Assembly (NCBI GenBank): GCA_002172675.1
Contig: NETF01000182.1
Span: 62,001-126,000 of the forward strand
Direction of reading: 5' to 3'
Origin: an unicellular cyanobacterium SU3
GTDB taxonomy: Bacteria; Cyanobacteriota; Cyanobacteriia; Cyanobacteriales; Microcystaceae
DNA length: 64,000 nucleotides
The notes under the pieces are model-generated. The model did no database searches and was not told the DNA's origin. It saw only the letters and a list, made by a program, of their open reading frames with translations. A program made the position numbers and the translations under genes. Positions 28,082 through 37,807 of the stretch are shown here, piece by piece (the stretch's first letter is position 1; the number at the start of each line of letters is the position of its first letter).

Positions 28082-31075
28082 ATGACCCATACTACTAGCG
28101 ACATACAAGATTTTCTCCATCAAATAGACCCCTTTGACCAATTATCCGAAACCGCCATCACTGAAACGGCTAATAAATGTCAAATTTGGCGTTATCGTAT
28201 GGGTCAAGTGATTTTAATGCGAGGGAAACTATCATCCTACGTGACCATTCTGATAGAAGGACAAGGACGGTTATTAGGGTATGACCCTCGGACAAAAATG
28301 CCCAGTACCCTAAAAAGACTACAATCGGGTGCGATTGTCGGAGACGTTAACCTAATCAGAGGAGTTCCCTGTGAAACCGTTATCGCCTCCACAGAAGCCG
28401 TAGGATTAGCTCTTAAACAAGAAGACTTCTGGCGGTTATTAGACGAATATCCCAGGCTAAAAGAACGATTTCAAGACCAGTGTACTATTAGTGAACTTTA
28501 TGATCTTCTCGGCACTTATTTAGCCCAACAAGCTCAAGGAGACATCGATATTAAATCCCTGGCTGAAGACCTCTTAGAAGATGCTCAAGTTTACTATATC
28601 GAGCCAGGAAACAATAGTTTACCCCCAGAGCATCAGCAACAACTATGGTTAGTCAGTGGGGGAGGAAACATCGAAAATTTTGCAGTGGGTAGCCGTTTAA
28701 TGGCAGACAATGGCCAAGCATCGGTAGTGGTGCAAGGCTCTCAACCCGCTCGTGTTATTATTTTACCTCTGTTAAATTTAGGAGAAATTCAACAGCAAAG
28801 CCAGTTAAACAACGGTCAAGAATCACCGACTATCTCCCTAGAAAAAGAAGAAGAAATTCCCTATGCAGATGTAGAAGTCGTAGGAGTAGCCCCTCCCCCA
28901 GAAGAACCTGCTAGGAAACAAACAAGGCAGAAATCCTATCCATTTGTCAAAGGAAAAACCCCTTTAGGCGTTGGTTCAGCCTGTTTTCAGATGCTCAGTC
29001 AATACTTTGGGATGCCCTATCGTCGGGATGTCATTCGTCGTATTCTAGCTCAACAATTACAACGAACCGGAACCCTATCCTTACCCTTATGTGGGGCAAT
29101 TACTGAATTAATGGGACTCAACGCCCAATTAATTAAAATTCCAGCCTCCTCTTTTACCCAATTAAAAACCCCTGCCTTAATCATGTGGCAAGATAGTTTA
29201 GCTATTTTGTACGACGTGAGTGAGAAAGAAGTGGTGGTGGCAGTGCCAGAATTAGGGGTGTTACGTCGCCGTCCCCGTGATTTCTTAGAAACGTGGGGAG
29301 ACAGTGGAGAAGTTTTATTATTACAACCCACCAAAGAAACCCCTCAACAACGATTTGGGTTAAGTTGGTTTATTCCGGCATTAAGACAATATCGTCGGGT
29401 GTTAGCAGAAGTTTTTATTGCTTCATTTTTTGTGCAGTTATTCGGCTTAGCGAATCCTTTAATGATTCAGGTGATCATTGATAAAGTGATTGTCCAGAAT
29501 AGTGCAGATACCTTGCAAGTTTTAGGGACATTTTTATTAATTATTGCCATTTTTGAAGCAGTGTTAACCACCCTGCGAACCTATCTATTTGTGGACACCA
29601 CCAACCGCATTGATATGAGTTTGGGATCAGAAATTATTGATCACCTGTTGCGGTTGCCTTTACGGTATTTTGAACGGCGACCAGTGGGAGAAATTTCAAC
29701 ACGGGTTAATGAATTAGAAAATATCCGTCAATTTTTAACAGGAACTGCCCTGACAGTAGTGTTAGATGCAGTATTCTCGGTGGTTTATATTGCCGTGATG
29801 ATAGTTTATAGTCCCCTGTTAACCTTGGTAGCACTAGGAATTGTGCCGATTTTTGTGGCCATGACCTTAGTGTTCTCCCCCACCATTCGCCGTCAACTGA
29901 GAACCAAAGCAGAAAGGAATGCTCAAACTCAATCTTACTTAGTTGAAGTAATGTCAGGGATACAAACTGTTAAAGCGCAAAACATTGAACTGCGATCGCG
30001 TTGGCAATGGCAAGAAAAATACGCCCGTTACGTCTCAGCCGGGTTTAATACAGTCATAACCTCCACCCTAGCCAGTTCTACCAGTGGCTTTCTTAATAAA
30101 CTATCCGGGCTATTAGTGTTATGGGTAGGTGCCTATTTAGTGCTGCAACAAGAACTGAGTTTAGGACAATTAATCGCCTTCCGCATTATCGCCAGTTACG
30201 TAACCTCTCCCATTTTACGACTGACTCAACTGTGGCAAAACTTCCAAGAAACCGCCCTATCCTTAGAACGGTTAGCCGATATTGTGGATACGCCCCAAGA
30301 AGCAGAACGCGATCGCAGTAACATTCCCATGCCGGCTATTCGAGGGGCTGTTAAATACGAAAATGTCTCCTTCCGCTTTAAACAACACGGACCTCTACAA
30401 CTAAAAAACATCGATATAGACTTTCCGTCCGGAACCTTCATCGCCGTAGTGGGAGGCAGTGGTGCCGGCAAAAGTACCCTAACCAAACTAATTTCAAGAC
30501 TGTATGAACCAGAAGCCGGGCGTATTCTAATCGACGGCTACGATATCTCAAAAGTAGAATTGTATTCCTTGCGTCGTCAAGTCGGTGTCGTACCCCAAGA
30601 AACCCTTTTATTTGACGGTTCGGTACAAGATAACATCGCCCTAACCAACCCCGATGCCACCACTGAAGAAATCATAGAAGCCGCCACCGTTGCTGCGGCC
30701 CATGAGTTTATCATGACCCTACCCAATGGGTACAATACCAATGTAGGGGAAAGAGGTTCGGCCTTGTCCGGGGGACAACGACAACGGATCGCCATTGCTC
30801 GGTCTGTACTGCAAAATCCTCAGATCCTAGTCTTAGACGAAGCCACCAGCGCCTTAGACTACGCCACCGAACAGCAAGTCTGTATAAACCTGTTGAATGC
30901 CTTTAGCGATCGCACGGTTTTCTTTATCACCCACCGTTTAGGCACCATCAGAAGTGCCGATGTGATCTTAATGATGGACTCAGGCTCAGTGGTTGAACAA
31001 GGAACCCATGACGAATTAATGGCCCTTAAAGGTCGTTATTATTACCTCTATCAACAACAAGAAGGCCATCAATAA
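28082..31075 (+). CDS. Type I secretion ABC transporter with N-terminal cNMP-binding domain and degenerate C39 domain
   Basis: A 997-residue exporter of the peptidase-containing/HlyB type. Residues about 15-130 are a cyclic-nucleotide-binding-like domain (GQVILMRGKLSSYVTILIEG). Residues about 290-420 are a C39-like domain in which the catalytic DCG Cys is replaced (TPLGVGSACFQML) and the His and Asp motifs are also absent, so it should bind but not cut substrate. The membrane domain follows, then the nucleotide-binding domain: Walker A GGSGAGKST, signature LSGGQRQRIAIARS, Walker B ILVLDEATSALD, H-loop ITHR. I prefer the ATG at 28082 to the TTG at 28067. HlyD follows after 68 bases. Confidence 0.93.
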   Translation: MTHTTSDIQDFLHQIDPFDQLSETAITETANKCQIWRYRMGQVILMRGKLSSYVTILIEGQGRLLGYDPRTKMPSTLKRLQSGAIVGDVNLIRGVPCETVIASTEAVGLALKQEDFWRLLDEYPRLKERFQDQCTISELYDLLGTYLAQQAQGDIDIKSLAEDLLEDAQVYYIEPGNNSLPPEHQQQLWLVSGGGNIENFAVGSRLMADNGQASVVVQGSQPARVIILPLLNLGEIQQQSQLNNGQESPTISLEKEEEIPYADVEVVGVAPPPEEPARKQTRQKSYPFVKGKTPLGVGSACFQMLSQYFGMPYRRDVIRRILAQQLQRTGTLSLPLCGAITELMGLNAQLIKIPASSFTQLKTPALIMWQDSLAILYDVSEKEVVVAVPELGVLRRRPRDFLETWGDSGEVLLLQPTKETPQQRFGLSWFIPALRQYRRVLAEVFIASFFVQLFGLANPLMIQVIIDKVIVQNSADTLQVLGTFLLIIAIFEAVLTTLRTYLFVDTTNRIDMSLGSEIIDHLLRLPLRYFERRPVGEISTRVNELENIRQFLTGTALTVVLDAVFSVVYIAVMIVYSPLLTLVALGIVPIFVAMTLVFSPTIRRQLRTKAERNAQTQSYLVEVMSGIQTVKAQNIELRSRWQWQEKYARYVSAGFNTVITSTLASSTSGFLNKLSGLLVLWVGAYLVLQQELSLGQLIAFRIIASYVTSPILRLTQLWQNFQETALSLERLADIVDTPQEAERDRSNIPMPAIRGAVKYENVSFRFKQHGPLQLKNIDIDFPSGTFIAVVGGSGAGKSTLTKLISRLYEPEAGRILIDGYDISKVELYSLRRQVGVVPQETLLFDGSVQDNIALTNPDATTEEIIEAATVAAAHEFIMTLPNGYNTNVGERGSALSGGQRQRIAIARSVLQNPQILVLDEATSALDYATEQQVCINLLNAFSDRTVFFITHRLGTIRSADVILMMDSGSVVEQGTHDELMALKGRYYYLYQQQEGHQ

Positions 31076-31143
31076 AGCCAATCTCAATAACTGTTCACTG
31101 CCCTATTCAACACCCATTTAATCCTATTGCTCAGGTATGAATT

Positions 31144-32880
31144 ATGATTGACACCAATGGTAAACACGAACGAGACGATGATCTCACTCAAAAAAACTCA
31201 GATCAAGGCTCATCCGCTTTAGCCACCACGAATTCCAATGACCCCTTATCGAGCAATTTTCTTGCCCCCATCACCTCAGAACAATCCGTTATTCTCCGTC
31301 AATCTCCCAGTTGGTCTAGGGGTGTGGTTTGGACAATTATCGGTGTTACCACCGCCAGCGTTGTTTGGGCAGCGATCGCCAAAATAGAACAAGTCGTACC
31401 GGCACAAGGACAACTGAAACCCCAAGAAGCCGTCAAAGAAGTCCACGCCCCCCCAGTAAGTGGTGCAGTGGTCGAAGAAGTATTAGTCGAAGATGGGGAA
31501 AAAATTAAAAAAGGAGACATCTTAGTTATCCTAGACTCTGAAGCGAGTACCGCAGAATTAAAGTCCCTAGAACAAGTTAAGACTTCCTTAGAACAGGAAA
31601 ACCGATTTTATCGGACCTTGATGAATGCCTCTCTTGACCCCTCAGACGTAGAAAGGGCCATTGTCAAACTCGATTTACCCACTGAAGTAGCGGCTCTAGC
31701 CCGTAACCGTGCGGCCTTAATTGCAGAAAACAGCCTTTACCAAGCAGAATTAGGGAATCAAAGTCCAGGAACAGCCTTAAGTCCAGGACAACTAGCTCGA
31801 CTTAGAGCCTCTCAAGCAGAATCGTCTTCTAGAGCCTTAGCAGCCCAACTCGAAATGGATCAATTAGAAAGACAACTGAAGCAAACACAAGTCGAATTAG
31901 CCGATGCTAAACAGCAATTGCTCGACGATCGCAAAGTATTGGCCGAAATCGAACAAAGAAACAAAAAAGCGATCGCAGAAGCCGAAAAAGCCTTGGAAAT
32001 CGAAGAATCCATTCTAGACGATATTGGACCACTGGCCGAAGAAGGGGGGGTGGCTAGGTTACAAGTCGAACGACAGCGACAAACCATCGCCGAACGCAGA
32101 CAACAACTGACAGAACAACGATCAAATGGAACCATTGAACGCGATCGCCAAAAACAACAAGTTCAAGATCGTCTCAAAGAAATTGAACGCTTTACCGAAG
32201 AAGAAAAACGCTTAAAAATTGCCATTAATCAAGCACAAGCGCAATTAGTTAATACCGTTAAATTAACAGAAAAAGACCTAAGGGATAAAATTTCTGACAA
32301 TAATGAAAGAATTGCCGATATTGATAGTCAATTAAATAAATCCATCGTCGAAAATGATAAACGAATTGCAGAATTAGGCAGTCAAATCAGTCGTACCAAT
32401 GTAACCCTGAAATATCAAGAAATTAAAGCTCCTGTGGGGGGTACCGTATTCGATCTCAAAGCCGGCCCTGGTTATGTTCCTCCCCCAAACCAAACCGAAC
32501 CCCTGTTAAGAATCGTCCCCGACGATAACTTAATCGCCGAAGTCAATATTACCAACCAAGATATCGGGTTTGTGCGAGTAGGGCAAAAAGTCGATGTCCG
32601 AATCGATTCGTTTCCTTTTAGTGAATTTGGCGATATTAAAGGGGAAGTCATGTCTATTGGCTCTGATGCCCTAGAACCCGACGAAATCCATCAATTTTAT
32701 CGATTTCCCGCTAAAGTAAAACTAGATCAACAAGAGTTACAAACCGCCGATCGCGATATTCCTTTACAATCAGGAATGTCTGTGACAGCTAACATTAAAG
32801 TTCGGGAAAATCGTACAGTGCTAAGTTTAATTACAGAACTGTTCAATAAAAAAGTCGAAAGTCTCAAACAAGTTCGTTGA
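31144..32880 (+). CDS. HlyD-family membrane fusion protein
   Basis: The periplasmic adaptor of the type I secretion system, linking the ABC exporter to an outer membrane TolC-like channel. One transmembrane helix lies near residues 60-80 (GVVWTIIGVTTASVVWAAIA), followed by a lipoyl-like half (VSGAVVEEVLVEDGEKIKKG), a long alpha-helical coiled-coil hairpin (about 190-420), the second lipoyl half (YQEIKAPVGGTVFDLKAG) and a beta-barrel domain. At 578 residues it is normal for the family. No TolC gene and no RTX substrate are in the window. Confidence 0.93.
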   Translation: MIDTNGKHERDDDLTQKNSDQGSSALATTNSNDPLSSNFLAPITSEQSVILRQSPSWSRGVVWTIIGVTTASVVWAAIAKIEQVVPAQGQLKPQEAVKEVHAPPVSGAVVEEVLVEDGEKIKKGDILVILDSEASTAELKSLEQVKTSLEQENRFYRTLMNASLDPSDVERAIVKLDLPTEVAALARNRAALIAENSLYQAELGNQSPGTALSPGQLARLRASQAESSSRALAAQLEMDQLERQLKQTQVELADAKQQLLDDRKVLAEIEQRNKKAIAEAEKALEIEESILDDIGPLAEEGGVARLQVERQRQTIAERRQQLTEQRSNGTIERDRQKQQVQDRLKEIERFTEEEKRLKIAINQAQAQLVNTVKLTEKDLRDKISDNNERIADIDSQLNKSIVENDKRIAELGSQISRTNVTLKYQEIKAPVGGTVFDLKAGPGYVPPPNQTEPLLRIVPDDNLIAEVNITNQDIGFVRVGQKVDVRIDSFPFSEFGDIKGEVMSIGSDALEPDEIHQFYRFPAKVKLDQQELQTADRDIPLQSGMSVTANIKVRENRTVLSLITELFNKKVESLKQVR

Positions 32881-32901
32881 TGAGACAAACAAACAAACAA
32901 A

Positions 32902-34137
32902 ATGGATTTATTGGAATATCAAGCAAAAGAACTGTTTCATCAGGTAGGCATTCCCGTTTTACCCTCCCAACCTATTGCCAAATTAAGTGAACTCAAACAC
33001 CTTCACATCCGTTATCCCGTGGTTCTCAAATCTCAAGTCCATTCCGGGGGACGAGGCAGGGCCGGAGGGATTCGCTTTGTACAAAATACCATTGATGCAG
33101 TCGCAGCAGCCCAGGCCATTTTTAGCCTACCTATTCTAGGAGAATATCCTGAAGTCATCCTAGCAGAAGCTCGCTATGACACCCAAGAAGAATTTTTCTT
33201 ATCGATTCTCCTCGATTATCAATTACAACGACCCGTTTTAATGGGTTCAGCTAAAGGGGGTATTGACGTAGAAACCCTATTAAAACATATGCAAAAAGTC
33301 GTTCTCGATCAAGGGTTTTCTCCCTTTTATGCCCGTCGTTTAGCCACAAAAATGGGGCTTAAAGGTCGTCTCATTCATGGGGTTAGCACGATTCTCGAAA
33401 AAATGTATCAATTATTTATCGAAAAAGACCTAGACTTAATTGAAATTAACCCCCTAGCCGTTAGTGCCTCTGGCGAAGTCATGGCCTTAGACGGGAAAAT
33501 TACCGTTAATGATACAGCCTTATCCCGTCATTTAGATTTGTTGAGTTTTCTGACTCCTAAAGTTGATCGCCCCTCCACCGTCGCTCCCCAAGGAACCATC
33601 GTCACTACCCCCCCTCAAAAACCCCGTTGGCTCCGAAGTAAGGAAAAAGGGGGTAATATAGGACTCATCGTTAATGGTTCAGGACTCAGTTTAACCACTT
33701 GGGATCTCATTCTCAACCAGAAAGGAAAACCAGTGGGAGCTTTTATTATAGAAGAAAAAAGTAGCAGCAAATCCTTAATTAAACAGTTAGGAATTGCCAT
33801 GGACAAAATGCTGAGTATTCCTGAAGTAGAAGTCATTTTAATCAATATTGTTAGTAGCGAGCAAATGTCCGACTTAGTGGTTGAGGCGATGAAGGATTAT
33901 TGTCAACCTTTAGAGATAACAAGCGATAACGAAGAACCGTTATCTCGACCTACACCAGTTAATTCAGCGCCCAAAAGACAAGTTAACCCAACTAATGCTA
34001 AACCCGTACAATGGGTTTTGAGACTGGTAACAGGGGATTTAGAGTCTAGAAAAACGTCTTTTGAAAATTTACCGATTCATTGTTTTGAGGATCTCAGCGA
34101 AGCAGTGAAAAAAACCGTTACTTTAATTAGTAATTAG
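32902..34137 (+). CDS. Succinyl-CoA synthetase beta-subunit-like ATP-grasp protein with altered phosphate motifs
   Basis: The N-terminal ATP-grasp domain is standard: MDLLEYQAKELFHQVGIPVL, KSQVHSGGRGRAGG, and the metal-binding segment LIEINPLAV with ALDGKITVND. The C-terminal CoA-ligase domain is recognisable (NIGLIVNGSGLSLTTWDLIL) but two motifs differ from E. coli SucC as I recall it: GGGAT reads EEKSSS and FGGIVRCD reads VSSEQMSD. It is 411 residues against about 388, with a variable segment before the C-terminus. It begins 21 bases after hlyD and is followed 27 bases later by the alpha-like subunit. Role in succinyl-CoA/succinate conversion is uncertain for this reason. Confidence 0.8.
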   Translation: MDLLEYQAKELFHQVGIPVLPSQPIAKLSELKHLHIRYPVVLKSQVHSGGRGRAGGIRFVQNTIDAVAAAQAIFSLPILGEYPEVILAEARYDTQEEFFLSILLDYQLQRPVLMGSAKGGIDVETLLKHMQKVVLDQGFSPFYARRLATKMGLKGRLIHGVSTILEKMYQLFIEKDLDLIEINPLAVSASGEVMALDGKITVNDTALSRHLDLLSFLTPKVDRPSTVAPQGTIVTTPPQKPRWLRSKEKGGNIGLIVNGSGLSLTTWDLILNQKGKPVGAFIIEEKSSSKSLIKQLGIAMDKMLSIPEVEVILINIVSSEQMSDLVVEAMKDYCQPLEITSDNEEPLSRPTPVNSAPKRQVNPTNAKPVQWVLRLVTGDLESRKTSFENLPIHCFEDLSEAVKKTVTLISN

Positions 34138-34164
34138 ATCAATCTAATCAAAGATACAACAATC

Positions 34165-35082
34165 ATGAAATGGGAAGCCGATAGTAAAGTTTTAATTCAA
34201 GGAATCACCAGTCCGTTGGGGATCAATTATGCTGCGCGGATGAAAGCTCAAGGCACCAATATTGTCGCAGGGATCACCCTCGAAGAGCAAACAGACCAAA
34301 TGGATGATATTCCTATCTTTACTTTGGTTGAAGAAGCGGTTAAAAATGTCGGGGAAATTGATATAAGCTTAATTTTAACCCCTCCCTATGAAGTATTAGA
34401 TGCCGGTTTAGAAGCCATGGCTGCCGGCATTAAACAGTTAGTGATTGTTACCGCTTGGGTTCCTCCCCTGGATTTGATCGCCCTCCTCGAACAAGCTCAA
34501 GGGACCAATAGTTTTGTCTTAGGATCAGGGAGTGAAGGATTATTGGTTCCTGAGCAGTTTTGGTTAGGCATCATGGAACCCGAATTTTATACCACAGGAC
34601 CCGTGGGAATGATTAGCCGTTGCGATCGCCTGATGGATGAAGTGGCAAAAACCCTATCGCAAGCAGGGTTAGGGCAATCTTTAGCCATTAGTCTCGGTTC
34701 CGATACGGTGATGGGATCGAATTTTGAGCAGTGGTTACAAATCATGGAAGAAGACGAAACCACTGAAGCGATCGTTTTACTGGGCCAACCCTACAGTAGT
34801 GCAGAATTATTGGCCGCCCAGTATATCGGTTCAGCCATTGAAAAACCAGTCATTGCCTATCTCCCAGGGATTCAAGCCCCCATTCATCGTAGTTTTGGCG
34901 ATGCCACCAGCATTATTGCCAGTCAACTCTCCTATCAAACCGAAAAAACCAACGGAAATCAAACCCTTGCCGAATTCAAAAAAGCAGGGGTGAAAATTGC
35001 CAACACCATCGAAGACATTACAAAATTAACAAAGGGTGTTTTTTCCAGTCGCCGGCGTAAGTCAAGAACCGTCAGTAAGTAG
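34165..35082 (+). CDS. Succinyl-CoA synthetase alpha-subunit-like protein, phosphohistidine replaced by Asp
   Basis: A 305-residue protein with the alpha-subunit order: CoA-binding Rossmann domain (VLIQGITSPLGINYAARM) and ligase domain (GPVGMISRCDRLMDEVAKTL, SLGSDTVMGSNFEQWLQIM). The segment that holds the phosphorylated His in E. coli SucD (MGHAGAII) aligns without gaps to FGDATSII here, putting Asp246 in place of His246. The GPNCPG motif reads GSGSEG. The substitution predicts loss of the normal phosphoenzyme. It pairs with the beta-like subunit upstream. It may be an orthologue of the SucD annotated in other cyanobacteria; I cannot check whether those share the change. Confidence 0.8.
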   Translation: MKWEADSKVLIQGITSPLGINYAARMKAQGTNIVAGITLEEQTDQMDDIPIFTLVEEAVKNVGEIDISLILTPPYEVLDAGLEAMAAGIKQLVIVTAWVPPLDLIALLEQAQGTNSFVLGSGSEGLLVPEQFWLGIMEPEFYTTGPVGMISRCDRLMDEVAKTLSQAGLGQSLAISLGSDTVMGSNFEQWLQIMEEDETTEAIVLLGQPYSSAELLAAQYIGSAIEKPVIAYLPGIQAPIHRSFGDATSIIASQLSYQTEKTNGNQTLAEFKKAGVKIANTIEDITKLTKGVFSSRRRKSRTVSK

Positions 35083-35149
35083 ATAGGTGTAATTATATAT
35101 AAAATAAAAAAGCTCGTAGTCAAAGCTTCAGCATTGATAATGACCAACG

Positions 35150-35192
35150 GTCAGAGCAGGCTCCGTCGTTTTACGGCGGAGCTTGCTCTGAC
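35150..35192. repeat. Long hairpin with CGTCG-TTTTA-CGGCG core
   Basis: The 19-base arms 35150-35168 and 35174-35192 pair fully, two positions as G-U in one strand sense. Its core matches the hairpin at 59096-59132 although the outer arms differ. Confidence 0.9.
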
Positions 35193-35286
35193 TAGGTTTC
35201 TCGTCTCTTAGGACTTACTACAAACTTACGTTGATTTTTGCCTACCTACTTACAGCACTTTGCGAGTTATTAAAGTACATCTAACA

Positions 35287-35314
35287 CCTGCCTCCTGCCT
35301 CCTGCCCTCTGCCT
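35287..35314. repeat. CCTGCCT heptamer repeat (4 units)
   Basis: CCTGCCT, CCTGCCT, CCTGCCC, TCTGCCT in tandem, a typical cyanobacterial short tandem repeat tract. Confidence 0.85.
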
Positions 35315-35564
35315 CAAGCCTTAACTTCTTGTACCACACTAAGTCGAAAACTGCTGTAAATAGCAGTTATTAAAAATTTAGAATTTAGAATTTAGAATTA
35401 ATTAAATATTCTGAATTCTGTTCACCGTTTATGGATAATTGTGAAATTAGTTTAGTCCCCTTGGTAGAATAACTAAAGCATTAGCTGTTGAACAAAGAAA
35501 CCCCAAACGTAGCAAAGTGTAATTTGTGGGTATGGCATTCAGAGGAAAATAGGAGTAACATTCA

Positions 35565-36863
35565 GTGACCGTAAAAATTGGTTTACTCGGTTTGGGAACA
35601 GTAGGAACAGGAACCGCACACATCTTACTCGATCCGACAGGACGAAATCCATTATTACAAGAGATTAGCATCGGTAAAGTGGGAGTGCGATCGCTTGATA
35701 AATCCCGTCAAGTTCAACTCGCCCCAGGGGTGATCACCACAGACTTAGAAGCAATCGTCAATGATCCAGAAATTGCCATCATTGTTGAATTATTAGGAGG
35801 CATCGAACCAGCGCGATCGCTTATTTTACAAGCCATTGCTCAAAAAAAGCACGTAGTTACCGCCAATAAAGCAGTTATAGCGCGTCATGGCGACGAAATT
35901 TATGCAGCAGCCAATGATGCAGGGGTCTATGTTCTTTTAGAAGCGGCTGTTGGTGGTGGTATTCCTATCATTAAACCCCTGAAACAGTCGTTAGGAGCCA
36001 ATCGTATCAGCAGTATTATCGGTATTATCAACGGCACTACTAACTATATTTTGACCAAAATGACCACCGCCGGAGCCAATTTTACTGAAGTGCTAATCGA
36101 AGCGCAAAAATTAGGCTATGCTGAAGCTGATCCCACCGCCGACGTAGATGGGTTAGATGCGGCCGATAAAATTGCTATTTTAGCCTCGTTGGGGTTTGGA
36201 GGACGGGTTAAACGAGAGGATGTTTATTGTGAAGGCATTCGTCAAGTCAGTGCGGCCGACATTACCTACGCTGATCAATTAGGGTTTGTCATTAAACTAT
36301 TAGCCATTGCCAAAGGAGCAGAGGGCGAAATCTCCGAACTATTACAATTAAGGGTTCATCCTACCTTTGTGCCAAAAGATCATCCTCTGGCCAATATTAA
36401 TGGGGTATCTAATGCCGTTCTAGTCGAAGGAAGTCCCCTGGGACAAGTGATGTTTTTTGGACCCGGAGCCGGAGCTGGTCCAACGGCCAGCGCAGTGGTA
36501 TCGGATATTATGAATATTGTGGCTATCCTTAAAAGTAGTGGACTAACAACCACCCTTGATCCTTTGTTAAGTTGTGTTCATCAACATTTTTGTCAAATTA
36601 CTCCCATTGAAGCCATTAATACCCGTTTTTATGCCCGTTTCCTCACCAAAGATTTACCAGGAGTCATCGGCCATTTAGGGACTACTTTCGGCAACCATGA
36701 AGTAAGTCTGGAGTCGGTGGTACAAATTGGTTTTCAAGAAGAACTAGCTGAAATTGTTGTGGTCACTCATCAGGTTTGTGAAGGCAACTTTCGGACTGCT
36801 TTAGATGAAATTCGTACTTTAGAGGCAATTGATAGTATTCCCAGTATTGTCAGAGTTTTATAG
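35565..36863 (+). CDS. hom: Homoserine dehydrogenase
   Basis: Reduces aspartate semialdehyde to homoserine on the way to threonine and methionine. Residues 1-40 form the nucleotide-binding fold (VKIGLLGLGTVGTGTAHILL). The catalytic region has GGGIPIIKPLKQSL, INGTTNYILTKM and EADPTADVDGLDAADK. A C-terminal ACT domain (about 350-432, TRFYARFLTKDLPGVIGHLG) allows amino-acid feedback. The start is GTG with AGGAG nine to ten bases upstream. The length of 432 is normal. Confidence 0.96.
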   Translation: MTVKIGLLGLGTVGTGTAHILLDPTGRNPLLQEISIGKVGVRSLDKSRQVQLAPGVITTDLEAIVNDPEIAIIVELLGGIEPARSLILQAIAQKKHVVTANKAVIARHGDEIYAAANDAGVYVLLEAAVGGGIPIIKPLKQSLGANRISSIIGIINGTTNYILTKMTTAGANFTEVLIEAQKLGYAEADPTADVDGLDAADKIAILASLGFGGRVKREDVYCEGIRQVSAADITYADQLGFVIKLLAIAKGAEGEISELLQLRVHPTFVPKDHPLANINGVSNAVLVEGSPLGQVMFFGPGAGAGPTASAVVSDIMNIVAILKSSGLTTTLDPLLSCVHQHFCQITPIEAINTRFYARFLTKDLPGVIGHLGTTFGNHEVSLESVVQIGFQEELAEIVVVTHQVCEGNFRTALDEIRTLEAIDSIPSIVRVL

Positions 36864-36895
36864 AACAGTGAACAGTGACCACAAACGAGTAAATA

Positions 36896-37807
36896 ATGAT
36901 GGATTTTGCCGACAAAATAAGCTTTTTTTTACTGTTTTTATGGGTAAAAACCAATAGTTTTACAGCAAGATTGATCATTGCTTTACTTTCTGCGATCACT
37001 TGGTTCTTCTCTTTATCTGCCATCGCTCAAACTTCTTTATCGGAACTGTGTCCGACTCCTGTTTTATCCCGTTTACAACGTCATCAGGTCATCTCAGGGG
37101 AAACCATCGAAAGTATCGCTCAACAGTATAATTTAATCCCTCAAACCTTGATTGGTGTTAATCCTAGTCTGCAAAGGGGACAGGTACAAGTGGGACAAGA
37201 CATTTTAATTCCTCCCTTTAATGGCATTAAAATTACAGTACCCAATGGCGCGACTTGGCAAGACTTATCTACTGCTTATGGTGTTCGGGCCGATGTTTTG
37301 TTTGAGATCAATGGTTGCGTGGAAAGCCCAAAAGTTGCTTTTATTCCTGGAGTGAACTGGAAACCTGGGGAACGTCCGTCTCAAGATAATTATACTGGTT
37401 TAAGGGGTTATCCTTTGCCCACAGTGGGACAAGTGGGATTGACTTATGGATGGCATACTGACCCCAATACCGACGAGTCTTTCTTTCATGGAGGGATGGA
37501 TATTTTAGCTGACGAAGGAACCCCTGTCTTAGCTGCTGATTCTGGTAACGTCATTTATGTGGGACAAGAAGGCAATTATGGCTTTTTAGTTATTGTTGAT
37601 CATGGTAATGGCAGACAAAGTCGTTATGGTCATCTTAGTCGCTTTAACACACGGATTGGTCAGTCGGTACAAGTAGGAGATGTGTTGGGGTATGTGGGAA
37701 CTACGGGACGACCGGATATTTTAAATCCTCATTTACATTTTGAAGTACGGTTTAAGTCTCCTGTGGGTTGGGTGGCGCAAGATCCTCAAATTCATTTGTC
37801 TCAGTAA
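36896..37807 (+). CDS. LysM/M23 peptidoglycan endopeptidase-like protein
   Basis: A 303-residue exported protein. A hydrophobic signal (about 26-45, cleavage near AIAQT) is followed by LysM-like repeats (HQVISGETIESIAQQYNLIP and a second divergent copy) and an M23 (LytM) domain. The zinc ligands are intact: HGGMD and HLHFEV, with YGHLSR between. It probably cuts peptide cross-links in peptidoglycan during cell growth or division. The start is ambiguous between ATG 36896 and the next ATG codon. Confidence 0.9.
   Translation: MMDFADKISFFLLFLWVKTNSFTARLIIALLSAITWFFSLSAIAQTSLSELCPTPVLSRLQRHQVISGETIESIAQQYNLIPQTLIGVNPSLQRGQVQVGQDILIPPFNGIKITVPNGATWQDLSTAYGVRADVLFEINGCVESPKVAFIPGVNWKPGERPSQDNYTGLRGYPLPTVGQVGLTYGWHTDPNTDESFFHGGMDILADEGTPVLAADSGNVIYVGQEGNYGFLVIVDHGNGRQSRYGHLSRFNTRIGQSVQVGDVLGYVGTTGRPDILNPHLHFEVRFKSPVGWVAQDPQIHLSQ

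Larger units (their letters stand above)
35083..35564. other. Repeat-rich intergenic region upstream of hom
   Basis: A 482-base spacer with no gene. It holds a 19-base-pair hairpin (35150-35192), a CCTGCCT-type heptamer run (35287-35314) and three TTTAGAA heptamers (35377-35397). The hom promoter must lie near its right end. Confidence 0.75.

Noticed and set aside
32902-35082. ATP-citrate lyase or an acetate-CoA ligase for the SucCD-like pair
   Set aside because: Subunit sizes and order match SucC and SucD and no citrate synthase-like domain is present.
35287-35397. Tandem repeats as a CRISPR array
   Set aside because: Units are 7 bases without spacers, so this is short tandem repeat DNA.
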